Assembly (NCBI GenBank): GCA_946999045.1
Contig: CAMQBR010000001.1
Location: 35,089-99,088 of the forward strand
Length of the DNA: 64,000 bases
Direction of reading: 5' to 3'
From: an uncultured Prevotella sp.
Lineage (GTDB): Bacteria > Bacteroidota > Bacteroidia > Bacteroidales > Bacteroidaceae
Part shown: positions 56,070 to 64,000 of the stretch, in pieces
Position numbering within the stretch: position 1 is the first letter of the stretch
How the letters are laid out: each line of letters begins with the position of its first letter
Notes under the pieces: model-generated
Database searches by the model: none
What the model was told of the DNA's origin: nothing
What the model saw: the letters and a program-made list of their open reading frames with translations, nothing else
Position numbers and translations under genes: made by a program

Positions 56070-58139
56070 TTAGGACATTGCAGTATCTTTCTTCTTTTCT
56101 TCTGGATAGGAAATGCGAGTGTGGTAAATAGCCTTGAGCTTTTCTATGAGAACCTGTTTGGCTTGCATCACATCACGGAATGTAATAGGACAATCAAGAA
56201 ATGCTCCTCGAGATAGTTGTCCATCTACTATCTTATTCGTTAGTTCGGTAATGCTCTCTTCTGTGTATTCTTTCAACGAACGAGAAGCTGCCTCTACCGA
56301 GTCGGCCATCATCAAAATGGCTTGCTCTCTGGTAGTTGGGTCAGGCCCCGGATAAGTAAAAGGTTCAGCATCTACCTCCTCATCTGGATGTTCGTTTTTA
56401 TACTTTATATAAAAATAACTGGCAGTACCTGTACCATGATGCGTTAAAATAAAGCCTTTGATAAAGGCAGGAAGATTGTTTTGTTCTGCTAATTTTACCC
56501 CTTCGGTAACATGGCTAATAATAATTCTCGCACTCTCTTTAGGCGATAAGTTATCATGCGGATTAGGTCCTACCTGATTTTCTGTAAAGTAAGCAGGGTT
56601 TGTCATTTTGCCAATATCATGATATAGTGCACCTGTACGAACAAGAAGACTGTTAGCTCCTATCTTATTAGCTATCTCAGCTGCAAGGTTTGCCACCGTA
56701 ATAGAATGTTGGAATGTTCCTGGAGCCACCTCACTTAATGTGCGAAGAATACCCCTATTGGTGTTGGACAATTCAAAAAGTGTAACGTTAGAAGTAAACC
56801 CAAATAGCTTCTCTATGATGTACATTAGTGGATACGCCAGCAACAGCAGTACAGCACTTACGGCAAAGTGATAATACATATCGGTGTCGAGCTTATCTAT
56901 CGAATTGTTTTGCATGAGTTGCAAGGCGAAATAAACCACCGAATAAGAGATACCTACATAGATAGCCGTCTTGAATACCTGCGAACGCTGTGTAAGTTCG
57001 CGTAGCGAGTAGACGGCTACCATGCCAGCAACCAGTTGCATAATAATAAATTCGTACTGGTATTTAACCGCTGCCGCACATATTAAAACAATGGCGCACT
57101 GGGTAGTAAAAGCTGTTCGAGAGTCCATAAACATTCGCACAAAAATAGCCGATGTGGTAAGAGGAAGGATATAAACGCTAAACAAGTTATGCTTCATCAT
57201 AAGCGACACCAAGATAGGAAAAATGGTAATGAGCACATACAGCATGGCAATACTACTGGGCTTATTAAAGTATTCTTTGCGGAACAGCGACAAATAGATG
57301 GTAAACAGCAGAACCAGAACCGTAACATAGAGAAGTTGTCCATAGAAAGTAGTTTGCAGTTCAGCATCTGAAACATTGCGTCGTTGCATCTCTCGTTCAA
57401 ATGAATTAAGCACTCGGTAAGTGTATTTGTCTACGATATCGCCTCTGTCTATAATCTTTTGTCCACTTATCACCATTCCACTGGCAATGGCAACACCACT
57501 CAAAAGGTCGTTAAGTTCAGTTTCGCTCCGGTCTTTATCGTACACTATATTAGGCTGCAAGTACTCGTTAAGGTTGCAACGCTGCAAAAGTTGTCGGTAG
57601 GGCAGTAACTGTTCATCATTAAACAGCTGTTCGTAAGCCGAGAGTGTAGAATAGATACAACCTACGGTTTTGCTTTGAGCTTCTTTACCATTCACCACCC
57701 TTATCATACTGGTAGAGTCTTTAGCAAATCTATTATAGTCTGGCGCATTAATAATACCCGACTGGTACAATCGGTGCAAGCGATCTATAATAATGTGGAT
57801 ATATCCATTTGGCAAGCCTGCAATGCCCAACTTAAAATCTTTCTTAAAGCGGTCTATCTGTTGTTTTTCTACTTGCGTTTGATAATTAAAATAGGGCTGA
57901 AAATATTGTTTCAATGAGTCTTTCTCTTCCTTAATAGCCTCGTCTGTTTTATATACAGGGAAATCGAAACTGGCAATGAACGAATTATACATCCAAGGTT
58001 TGTTTACATCATAATGAAACTGCTTGCCTGCATTGCGAGGTAAGAACCATACGATGAGTGCCACCGTGATAATAATAAGTACGGTTCGTGTGAAAATATT
58101 ACGCCAGTTTATATTTGGGGTTATATTAAATCTATTCAT
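56070..58139 (-). CDS. 7TM-HD phosphohydrolase (PgpH-type, probable c-di-AMP phosphodiesterase)
   Basis: A 689-residue membrane enzyme. One N-terminal helix, an extracytoplasmic 7TMR-HDED-type domain (about 40-265), seven helices (about 270-460), then a cytoplasmic HDIG domain with RTGALYHDIGKMTNPAYF, SHVTEG and LTHHGTG. This is the layout of Listeria PgpH, which cleaves c-di-AMP. The nucleotide substrate is inferred from family. No other c-di-AMP gene is in the window. Confidence 0.9.
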   Translation of the reverse strand: MNRFNITPNINWRNIFTRTVLIIITVALIVWFLPRNAGKQFHYDVNKPWMYNSFIASFDFPVYKTDEAIKEEKDSLKQYFQPYFNYQTQVEKQQIDRFKKDFKLGIAGLPNGYIHIIIDRLHRLYQSGIINAPDYNRFAKDSTSMIRVVNGKEAQSKTVGCIYSTLSAYEQLFNDEQLLPYRQLLQRCNLNEYLQPNIVYDKDRSETELNDLLSGVAIASGMVISGQKIIDRGDIVDKYTYRVLNSFEREMQRRNVSDAELQTTFYGQLLYVTVLVLLFTIYLSLFRKEYFNKPSSIAMLYVLITIFPILVSLMMKHNLFSVYILPLTTSAIFVRMFMDSRTAFTTQCAIVLICAAAVKYQYEFIIMQLVAGMVAVYSLRELTQRSQVFKTAIYVGISYSVVYFALQLMQNNSIDKLDTDMYYHFAVSAVLLLLAYPLMYIIEKLFGFTSNVTLFELSNTNRGILRTLSEVAPGTFQHSITVANLAAEIANKIGANSLLVRTGALYHDIGKMTNPAYFTENQVGPNPHDNLSPKESARIIISHVTEGVKLAEQNNLPAFIKGFILTHHGTGTASYFYIKYKNEHPDEEVDAEPFTYPGPDPTTREQAILMMADSVEAASRSLKEYTEESITELTNKIVDGQLSRGAFLDCPITFRDVMQAKQVLIEKLKAIYHTRISYPEEKKKDTAMS

Positions 58140-58189
58140 GTCTTGTATATAAGAAAAACATATTATAAGTTGCTACAATATTATAAATA

Positions 58190-58197
58190 CAAAGATA
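58190..58197 (-). promoter_or_regulatory. -7 box of the PgpH-like gene
   Basis: TATCTTTG on the minus strand, about 50 bases before the ATG at 58139. Confidence 0.55.
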
Positions 58198-58995
58198 GGA
58201 TATTTTTTTACTTTTCTGTTATATTCTCTGTACTTTCTTATTTATCAAAAAAAGTAGTATTAATGTATCCTTATTATGTATAACAATCTAATTTTCAATA
58301 AGATACAAATAGTACTTATGCAAAATAAATATTTCATTAAATATTTTTTTTAGGCGAGTTTATTATAAACTATTAACTTTTTCCTAAATGTGGGTGGTAT
58401 TCAACAAAAAGTGTAAAGTTTACTTTTTTTTGAAACATCCTGCTGATACGTGGTAAAGGTAGGTGTAGGTTTTGTCTGGTAATTTTACCAAAAAAACACT
58501 ATCTAAAATCTACAAAATAGAAAAATTTAATAGGCAAGTGATAGACAAAAATACGCTGATTATAACAAAACAGGCGTCTTTTCAAGTCAAAAACATTAAG
58601 TAAAAGCCCTTGAAAACACGCTTTAAGGGCATTATCTATATGACATAGCAGCATTAAAGTATGCAAATTGTTAGATTATCTCAATGTTTTAGCTGTAAAA
58701 AAAGGGTAAAAATAGGAAAGAAAAGAGGTGGTATAAGTATAATGTCTTAAATAACAATAGTTTACAAATGTTACTTATAATTTGCATATTTGCTTACAAA
58801 CTTTGCCTTGGTTGTTTTCATGCAAGTTATGAGAGGCACTTTGTAAAGATAATTCAGCATAGCTGAGCCTTCCATGTAGCACATTATTAACTTTAGAAAT
58901 GCAGTTTTTGTTGGTGTCTTTTCGTTGTAAAAATACCATTCTAAAAAGAAAGAGCTGTGCCGAGAAATAATAGCTTACTAAAAATGAATAAATAA
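58198..58995. other. Gene-free region between the PgpH-like gene and mutS
   Basis: 800 bases, AT-rich. The frame at 58775-59116 crosses the mutS start and lacks protein features. A weak hairpin (AAGCCCTT at 58604, AAGGGC at 58625) is the only structure seen. No repeat of the MITE family and no RNA gene that I can recognise. Confidence 0.5.
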
Positions 58996-59027
58996 TTTTG
59001 CCCCACCATTCATTTTTGATAACTTTG
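58996..59027 (+). promoter_or_regulatory. mutS promoter (TTTTG-N19-TAACTTTG)
   Basis: TTTTG ending at 59000 and TAACTTTG at 59020-59027 are separated by 19 bases. This is the best full match to the Bacteroidetes promoter consensus in the window, 23 bases before the mutS ATG. Confidence 0.75.
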
Positions 59028-59050
59028 TGAATTCGATAAAATAGCAGTAT

Positions 59051-61714
59051 ATGGTACAGAAAGATAAGGGGCTTACACCGATGATGAAACAATTTTTCAG
59101 TATGAAACAGCAGCATCCAGATGCGCTGTTGCTATTTAGGTGTGGCGACTTTTATGAAACGTATGGCGATGATGCTATTGAGGGCGCACGCATTTTGGGC
59201 ATTACACTTACCAAGCGAAACAATGGAGGAAGCACGGGCGAAACGGCTATGGCGGGTTTTCCGCACCATGCGCTTGATACCTATCTGCCTAAATTGATTA
59301 GGGCTGGCAAGCGTGTGGCTATTTGCGACCAATTAGAAGACCCTAAGAAAAAGCGAGAGGAACTGAAAGGCAAGAAGGGACTTTCAGCCACTGACAAGAT
59401 GGTGAAGCGTGGCATTACCGAGTTAGTGACGCCGGGTGTGGCTATGGGGGATAACGTGTTGAACTACAAGGAAAACAACTTCTTGGCAGCGGTGCATTTT
59501 GGTAAGGCGGCTTGTGGCGTGAGTTTCTTGGATATTTCAACAGGCGAATTTCTCACAGGTGAAGGTACTTTCGATTATGTAGAAAAACTATTGGGTAGTT
59601 TTGCCCCAAAGGAAGTACTGTACGACCGCAATAACAAACATGATTTTGAAACCCATTTTGGTTTGCGTCATTGTGTTTTCGAAATGGAAGACTGGGTGTT
59701 TACAGAGCAGAGCGCACGCCAACGATTGCTGAAGCATTTTGGTACAAAATCATTGAAAGGATTTGGGGTAGAACATCTTAAATGCGGAATTATAGCAGCT
59801 GGGGCTATTTTACAGTATTTAACAATAACACAGCATACCAATATCGGACATATCACCTCGCTTGCTCGTATTGAAGAAGAGCGATATGTTCGATTAGACA
59901 AGTTTACTATTCGTTCGCTCGAGTTGGTAAACACTTTGCAAGAGGGGGGACGGTCGTTGCTGAATATCATAGACAAGACCATTACTCCTATGGGAGGACG
60001 TATGTTGAGGCGGTGGATGGTGTTTCCTTTGAAAGACGAAAAACCCATTATGCAACGCTTAGATGTGGTAGATTATTTTTTTAAGGACCCAGCGTTGCGC
60101 CAGTTGGTTATTGAACAGTTTCAGCGTATGGGCGACTTAGAGCGTATTATCTCTAAAGTTGCGGTGGGTAGGGTGTCGCCACGTGAGGTGGTTCAACTAA
60201 AAAATGCCTTACAAGCACTCATTCCTGTTAAATCGGCTTGCACCACAGCATCTAACGAGAGCTTATGCAGAATAGGGGAGCAGTTGCAACTTTGCGAAAG
60301 TATTCGCAACCGTATAGATAAAGAGATACAACCAGATCCTCCACAGTTGGTTAACAAGGGCGATGTAATTGCAGATGGATATGACAGCGAACTGGATGAA
60401 CTTAGACAGATTTCGCGCAATGGTAAAGATTATCTCATAGAGATACAGCAGCGCGAAATAGAGAAAACAGGCATTTCATCCTTAAAGGTTGGGTATAACA
60501 ATGTGTTTGGGTATTATCTTGAGGTGCGCAATGTGTATAAGAATAAAGTGCCCAGTAATTGGGTTCGCAAGCAGACTTTGGCGCAAGCCGAGCGTTATAT
60601 TACCGAAGAACTAAAGGCTTACGAAGAGAAAATATTGGGTGCCGATGAGCGCATTTTGATATTGGAAGACAAGTTGTTTCGTGAACTCATAGCCGATATG
60701 CAGCAGTATATACCGCAAATACAGATGAATGCTAACTTGATAGCGCATCTGGATTGCTTGCTTAGCTTTGCGCAGGTGGCAGAAGAAAACAGATATGTGC
60801 GTCCGCAGATAGATTCGTCTGATGTGATAGACATTAGGCAGGGACGTCATCCTGTGATAGAAACACAATTGCCTTTGGGTGAACATTATGTGCCAAACGA
60901 TATTTATCTGGATACCGAGAAACAACAAATTATGATGATTACTGGACCTAATATGGCTGGTAAGTCGGCATTGTTGCGTCAAACGGCATTAATAGTACTA
61001 CTGGCGCAGATTGGCTGTTTTGTACCTGCTGATAGTGCTCGTATAGGTTTGGTAGATAAGATTTTTACACGTGTGGGTGCATCTGATAACATTTCTTTAG
61101 GTGAGTCTACTTTTATGGTGGAGATGACAGAGGCGGCAGATATCTTGAATAACGTTACCAATAGGTCGCTGATACTCTTTGATGAGCTGGGTAGGGGAAC
61201 ATCAACTTATGACGGTATTTCTATTGCTTGGGCTATTGTAGAGTATTTGCACGAGCATAAAAAGTCGCAGGCTCGTACACTTTTTGCTACGCACTACCAC
61301 GAATTAAACGAAATGGAGAAGATGTTTCCTCGCATACACAACTATAATGTGAGTGTGAAGGAGGTAGACGGTAGGGTTATTTTCATGCGTAAGTTGGAAC
61401 GTGGCGGCTCTGAACACAGCTTTGGTATACACGTTGCCGAGATTGCGGGTATGCCACGAAACATTGTGAAGCGTGCTAATTTGATTCTGAAGCAACTGGA
61501 AGCTGATAATAGTCAGGTGGGTGCCGTGGGCAAACCTAACGTAAAAACGCTGGAAGAGAACAAAGATGGTGTTCAGTTAAGTTTCTTTCAGCTGGACGAC
61601 CCCGTGCTGTGTCAGGTGCGCGATGAGATACTCGGACTTGACATCAATAACCTTACGCCCATGGAGGCATTGAATAAACTCAACGAAATAAAGAAAATCA
61701 TTGGGGCAGAATAA
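59051..61714 (+). CDS. mutS: DNA mismatch repair protein MutS
   Basis: 887 residues. Domain I starts [31 protein letters not shown], with the FxE mismatch-reading motif represented by GDFYET. The ATPase has Walker [14 protein letters not shown] (about residues 631-640), [13 protein letters not shown] as Walker B and ATHYHEL. The C-terminal tail retains [10 protein letters not shown]. Starts a rightward pair with the fucosidase, 19 bases apart. Local GC content is higher than in the rest of the window. Confidence 0.97.
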   Translation: MVQKDKGLTPMMKQFFSMKQQHPDALLLFRCGDFYETYGDDAIEGARILGITLTKRNNGGSTGETAMAGFPHHALDTYLPKLIRAGKRVAICDQLEDPKKKREELKGKKGLSATDKMVKRGITELVTPGVAMGDNVLNYKENNFLAAVHFGKAACGVSFLDISTGEFLTGEGTFDYVEKLLGSFAPKEVLYDRNNKHDFETHFGLRHCVFEMEDWVFTEQSARQRLLKHFGTKSLKGFGVEHLKCGIIAAGAILQYLTITQHTNIGHITSLARIEEERYVRLDKFTIRSLELVNTLQEGGRSLLNIIDKTITPMGGRMLRRWMVFPLKDEKPIMQRLDVVDYFFKDPALRQLVIEQFQRMGDLERIISKVAVGRVSPREVVQLKNALQALIPVKSACTTASNESLCRIGEQLQLCESIRNRIDKEIQPDPPQLVNKGDVIADGYDSELDELRQISRNGKDYLIEIQQREIEKTGISSLKVGYNNVFGYYLEVRNVYKNKVPSNWVRKQTLAQAERYITEELKAYEEKILGADERILILEDKLFRELIADMQQYIPQIQMNANLIAHLDCLLSFAQVAEENRYVRPQIDSSDVIDIRQGRHPVIETQLPLGEHYVPNDIYLDTEKQQIMMITGPNMAGKSALLRQTALIVLLAQIGCFVPADSARIGLVDKIFTRVGASDNISLGESTFMVEMTEAADILNNVTNRSLILFDELGRGTSTYDGISIAWAIVEYLHEHKKSQARTLFATHYHELNEMEKMFPRIHNYNVSVKEVDGRVIFMRKLERGGSEHSFGIHVAEIAGMPRNIVKRANLILKQLEADNSQVGAVGKPNVKTLEENKDGVQLSFFQLDDPVLCQVRDEILGLDINNLTPMEALNKLNEIKKIIGAE

Positions 61715-61733
61715 TCAAATTAAATTCTAATAT

Positions 61734-63050
61734 ATGAAACAATTATCTTCCTTGGCACTGGCTTTGTGCCTGTCTGTATCAGCTTTTGCACAATCGGTAG
61801 CTACGACAACGAAAGCTCATGATTATCAACCAACGGCAGAGAATATGGCTTCGCGCCAAGCGTTTCAAGACGCTAAGTTTGGTATTTTCCTGCACTGGGG
61901 CTTGTATAGCATGTTGGCAACGGGCGAGTGGACCATGACCAACAAGAATTTGAACTACAAAGAGTATGCTAAACTGGCAGGAGGTTTTTATCCTTCTCGG
62001 TTCAATGCAGCTGCTTGGGTATCGGCTATCAAGGCATCGGGAGCGAAGTATATTTGCTTTACTACCCGTCATCATGAGGGATTCTCTATGTTCAAGACCC
62101 GGTATACAGCCTATAATATCGTGGATGCAACCCCTTTCAAGCGCGACATCTTGAAGGAGTTGGCAGACGAATGTCACAAGCAGGGCATCCGATTACATCT
62201 GTATTATTCGCATATCGACTGGTACAGAGAGGATGCTGTGTGGGGAAGAACAGGACGAGGAACAGGGCGTCCCAACCCTCAAGGCAATTGGCAGCATTAT
62301 TATGCGTTTATGAACAACCAACTTACTGAACTATTAACCAACTATGGAAAGATTGGTGCGATATGGTTTGACGGCTGGTGGGACCAGCAACCCGATTTCG
62401 ATTGGCAACTGGAAGGGCAATATCAGCTCATTCATCGCTTGCAACCTGCGTGCTTGGTGGGTAACAATCATCACACCACTCCTTTCCAAGGCGAGGACAT
62501 TCAGATATTCGAACGGGATTTACCTGGTGAGAACAATGCTGGTTTGTCGGGGCAAGACATCAGTAGGTTGCCGTTGGAAACGTGCGAAACGATGAATGGC
62601 ATGTGGGGATATAAGATTACCGATCAGGACTATAAATCGGATACTACCTTGATACGTTACATCGTCAAGGCAGCTGGCAAAAACGCTAACCTGTTGATGA
62701 ACATTGGCCCACAGCCCGATGGTGAGCTCCCTGCCGTAGCTTTGGAACGCTTGCAGAAGGTGGGACAGTGGATGAAAGTGTATGGAGAAACGATTTATGG
62801 CACACGAGGGGGCATGGTGAAGCCTCACGATTGGGGCGTTACCACGCAGAAAGGCAATCGTCTCTTTGTGCATATCCTGAATCTGCACGACCGTAGTTTG
62901 CTTCTGCCCATCGGCAAACAGCGCATCAAGAAAGCCTTTGTCTATGACACCAAACAGCCAGTAAAGGTGGAAAGATGCCAGACAGGGGTGGTGCTTACCT
63001 TGAACGACGTTCCTATGGAAATTGACAAAGTGATAGAGGTACAGCTGTAA
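61734..63050 (+). CDS. Secreted alpha-L-fucosidase (GH29)
   Basis: 438 residues with signal peptide MKQLSSLALALCLSVSAFAQ. The GH29 start is FGIFLHWGLYSMLATGEW, followed by KYICFTTRHHEGFSMF, and the nucleophile Asp is in IGAIWFDGWWDQQ. The C-terminal beta domain (about 345-438) is short. It removes fucose from glycans such as mucins or N-glycans, matching the GH2 enzyme and SusCD elsewhere in the window. Its GC content is high (36 of 60 bases in 62221-62280), unlike the AT-rich neighbours, so acquisition is possible. Confidence 0.93.
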   Translation: MKQLSSLALALCLSVSAFAQSVATTTKAHDYQPTAENMASRQAFQDAKFGIFLHWGLYSMLATGEWTMTNKNLNYKEYAKLAGGFYPSRFNAAAWVSAIKASGAKYICFTTRHHEGFSMFKTRYTAYNIVDATPFKRDILKELADECHKQGIRLHLYYSHIDWYREDAVWGRTGRGTGRPNPQGNWQHYYAFMNNQLTELLTNYGKIGAIWFDGWWDQQPDFDWQLEGQYQLIHRLQPACLVGNNHHTTPFQGEDIQIFERDLPGENNAGLSGQDISRLPLETCETMNGMWGYKITDQDYKSDTTLIRYIVKAAGKNANLLMNIGPQPDGELPAVALERLQKVGQWMKVYGETIYGTRGGMVKPHDWGVTTQKGNRLFVHILNLHDRSLLLPIGKQRIKKAFVYDTKQPVKVERCQTGVVLTLNDVPMEIDKVIEVQL

Positions 63051-63200
63051 TTGTTCAATGCTTCATGTCTTGGTGGGAATAAAATATTGTGTCAGTATAT
63101 CAATAAGTTATACCATTATCAAAATTTGATTATTTTCATTTTTTGATACAGAAAATGCAATAGTTTTGTGAAACTCAATGAAACTTACATTAACGATTGC

Positions 63201-63231
63201 TTGTTTTGTCCGTCAATTATATGTAATTTTG
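63201..63231 (+). promoter_or_regulatory. Promoter for the 78-residue protein gene, long leader
   Basis: TTG at 63201 and TAATTTTG at 63224-63231 are 20 bases apart. If used, the transcript would have a leader of about 360 bases before 63600. Confidence 0.5.
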
Positions 63232-63452
63232 CAGTGTTCAATCATATCTCTTCGAATAAATCAAGCGAATGCTATACGATAGGATTGTGATAAAATAAAT
63301 CAAACAGGTAAATACTAAAAGGTTCTCATTTGTTCCTATGAGCAGATTTTTTTTCTTTTTGTTGCAGTATTGCGCTGCTCCTGCATCTTCTCTTTACGAT
63401 AAGCATGTAGGGCATAGGGGACTTTTTAGTATTTTGTTAACAAAGGTTACTA

Positions 63453-63462
63453 CCCCCCCCCC
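63453..63462 (+). repeat. Homopolymer tract C10
   Basis: Ten consecutive cytosines in otherwise AT-rich non-coding DNA. Tracts of this length are prone to slippage during replication. Confidence 0.9.
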
Positions 63463-63508
63463 TATTATTTAACTTATTTTTACAAAAAGAGGACAGGGAC
63501 ATTGATAA

Positions 63509-63552
63509 ACCGGTACTTCTCTCTTTCATCTAAGAAGGAGAGAGGTATCGGT
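63509..63552 (+). terminator. Hairpin with T-run in the leader, possible attenuator
   Basis: ACCGGTACTTCTCTC pairs with GAGAGAGGTATCGGT at 13 of 15 positions and is followed by GTGTCTTTTT. No promoter is seen between it and the gene at 63600, so it may act as an attenuator. Confidence 0.55.
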
Positions 63553-63599
63553 GTGTCTTTTTCTGTCCATGCTTATCATACTAATTTATATTATTTCAA

Positions 63600-63836
63600 A
63601 TGAAAAAACAACATTATAGACAAACAGTTATGCAGGTAGGACGTAAGAAGGCTTATGTCCCACCTATGATTAAAGTGGTAAGATTGGGTCTTACGAAAGA
63701 TGTAACAGTTGATTCTTCGGGATTAATTTCTGCCTCGGGCACTGTGTCTGGATTCAATTATGATGAGAAGAATAATGATTTGTTTGAGACGGAAGATGAT
63801 AACAATCCTAAGAAGCCGTCAAAAAAAGTATGGTGA
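63600..63836 (+). CDS. Small protein with YVPPMIKVVRLG motif, unknown function
   Basis: 78 residues. The N-terminal half is basic (KKQHYRQTVMQVGRKKAYVPP) and the C-terminal half acidic and low-complexity (DEKNNDLFETEDDNNP). The Y-x-P-P-x-I-x-V segment resembles small Bacteroidetes proteins found before exported proteins. No signal peptide and no recognised domain. The next gene begins 61 bases later and codes for an exported protein, so they may form a unit. Confidence 0.6.
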   Translation: MKKQHYRQTVMQVGRKKAYVPPMIKVVRLGLTKDVTVDSSGLISASGTVSGFNYDEKNNDLFETEDDNNPKKPSKKVW

Positions 63837-63897
63837 CAAAATTTGTCATTAAGACGTTAATAGAATGAAGGTGAGTACAATATGATTAAAAATAACA

Positions 63898-64000
63898 ATG
63901 ATGTATATGATAAAGAGAAACAAGCGTAATGCGCCCCAGTTGAATAACATGCCTAAGAAGGGCTTGTGTGTGGTGGCGTTGGCATCGTTCATGGCCTTGG
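63898..64000 (+). CDS. Start of an exported protein, cut by the window edge
   Basis: From ATG 63898 (or ATG 63907) the frame is open to the end: MMYMIKRNKRNAPQLNNM then PKKGLCVVALASFMAL. The basic region followed by a hydrophobic run looks like a signal peptide. A frame from the nearby ATG at 63882 stops after 16 codons and is not this gene. Nothing can be said of its function. Confidence 0.5.
   Translation, partial: MMYMIKRNKRNAPQLNNMPKKGLCVVALASFMAL

Larger units (their letters stand above)
63232..63599 (+). other. Long non-coding leader with C10 tract and hairpins
   Basis: 368 bases without an ORF. It contains a C10 run (63453-63462), a 10-bp inverted repeat GATAAGCATG (63398-63407 with 63568-63577) and the hairpin listed below. 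Possible roles are attenuation or slippage-based variation; neither is proven. Confidence 0.45.

Noticed and set aside
58775..59116. 113-codon leftward frame across the mutS start
   Set aside because: Overlaps the mutS promoter and N-terminus on the other strand; no domain.

Overview
The window looks like chromosomal DNA of a low-GC Bacteroidales bacterium, most likely Prevotellaceae. The evidence is a SusC/SusD pair, Bacteroidetes-restricted families (DUF4290, DUF4294), the type IX secretion protein PorZ, an Asp-type MurA, and many TAnnTTTG promoter -7 boxes characteristic of Bacteroidetes. Genus and species cannot be fixed from the sequence alone. There is no rRNA, tRNA, CRISPR array, prophage or transposase gene that I can recognise.

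Layout. 0-7 kb: a truncated ThrE-type exporter and an AAE-type transporter, then oxyR and priA. 7.3-20.7 kb: an envelope-glycan region with a deacetylase/GT2/GtrA trio, a GT87 enzyme, an EptA-like phosphoethanolamine transferase, and a leftward run of MsbA-like ABC exporter, LTA-synthase-like sulfatase, LpxL-like acyltransferase, GT4, GT2 and GT90. These probably build and decorate lipid A and LPS core. 21-24.5 kb: manC, a DnaA-box-rich AT-rich segment (candidate oriC) and a very AT-rich membrane protein. 24.5-31 kb: a leuS-yitT-rdgB-porZ operon. 31.6-40.3 kb: an RluA-family pseudouridine synthase, a large secreted GH2 enzyme, waaA and gltX. 40.8-43.3 kb: yicC-gmk-nadD. 43.4-49.3 kb: tsaB-DUF4290-murA-rimM-dxr-rseP. 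49.4-52.6 kb: an intact susD and a susC that has lost its middle. 53-58 kb: a helix-hairpin-helix barrel-like protein, a DUF4294 protein and a PgpH-type HD phosphohydrolase. 59-64 kb: mutS, a secreted alpha-L-fucosidase, then a small protein behind a long leader and the start of an exported protein that runs off the edge.

The main structure not explained by genes is a family of about 192-bp MITE-like elements. Six copies, one internally deleted, carry 18-bp terminal inverted repeats close to GGGCGGTTCTATAAATTA; five are flanked by exact 4-bp A/T target duplications and one by an imperfect pair. Two of them bracket the GH2 gene. A related second family (type B) and several remnants also occur, and one palindrome resembling their ends forms a two-way terminator. 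Other signals worth checking are the oriC candidate, a promoter segment upstream of susC between 16-bp inverted repeats (possible invertible promoter), a 22-bp tandem repeat, a C10 tract in a long leader, and a nadD start codon lying inside a low-complexity repeat.
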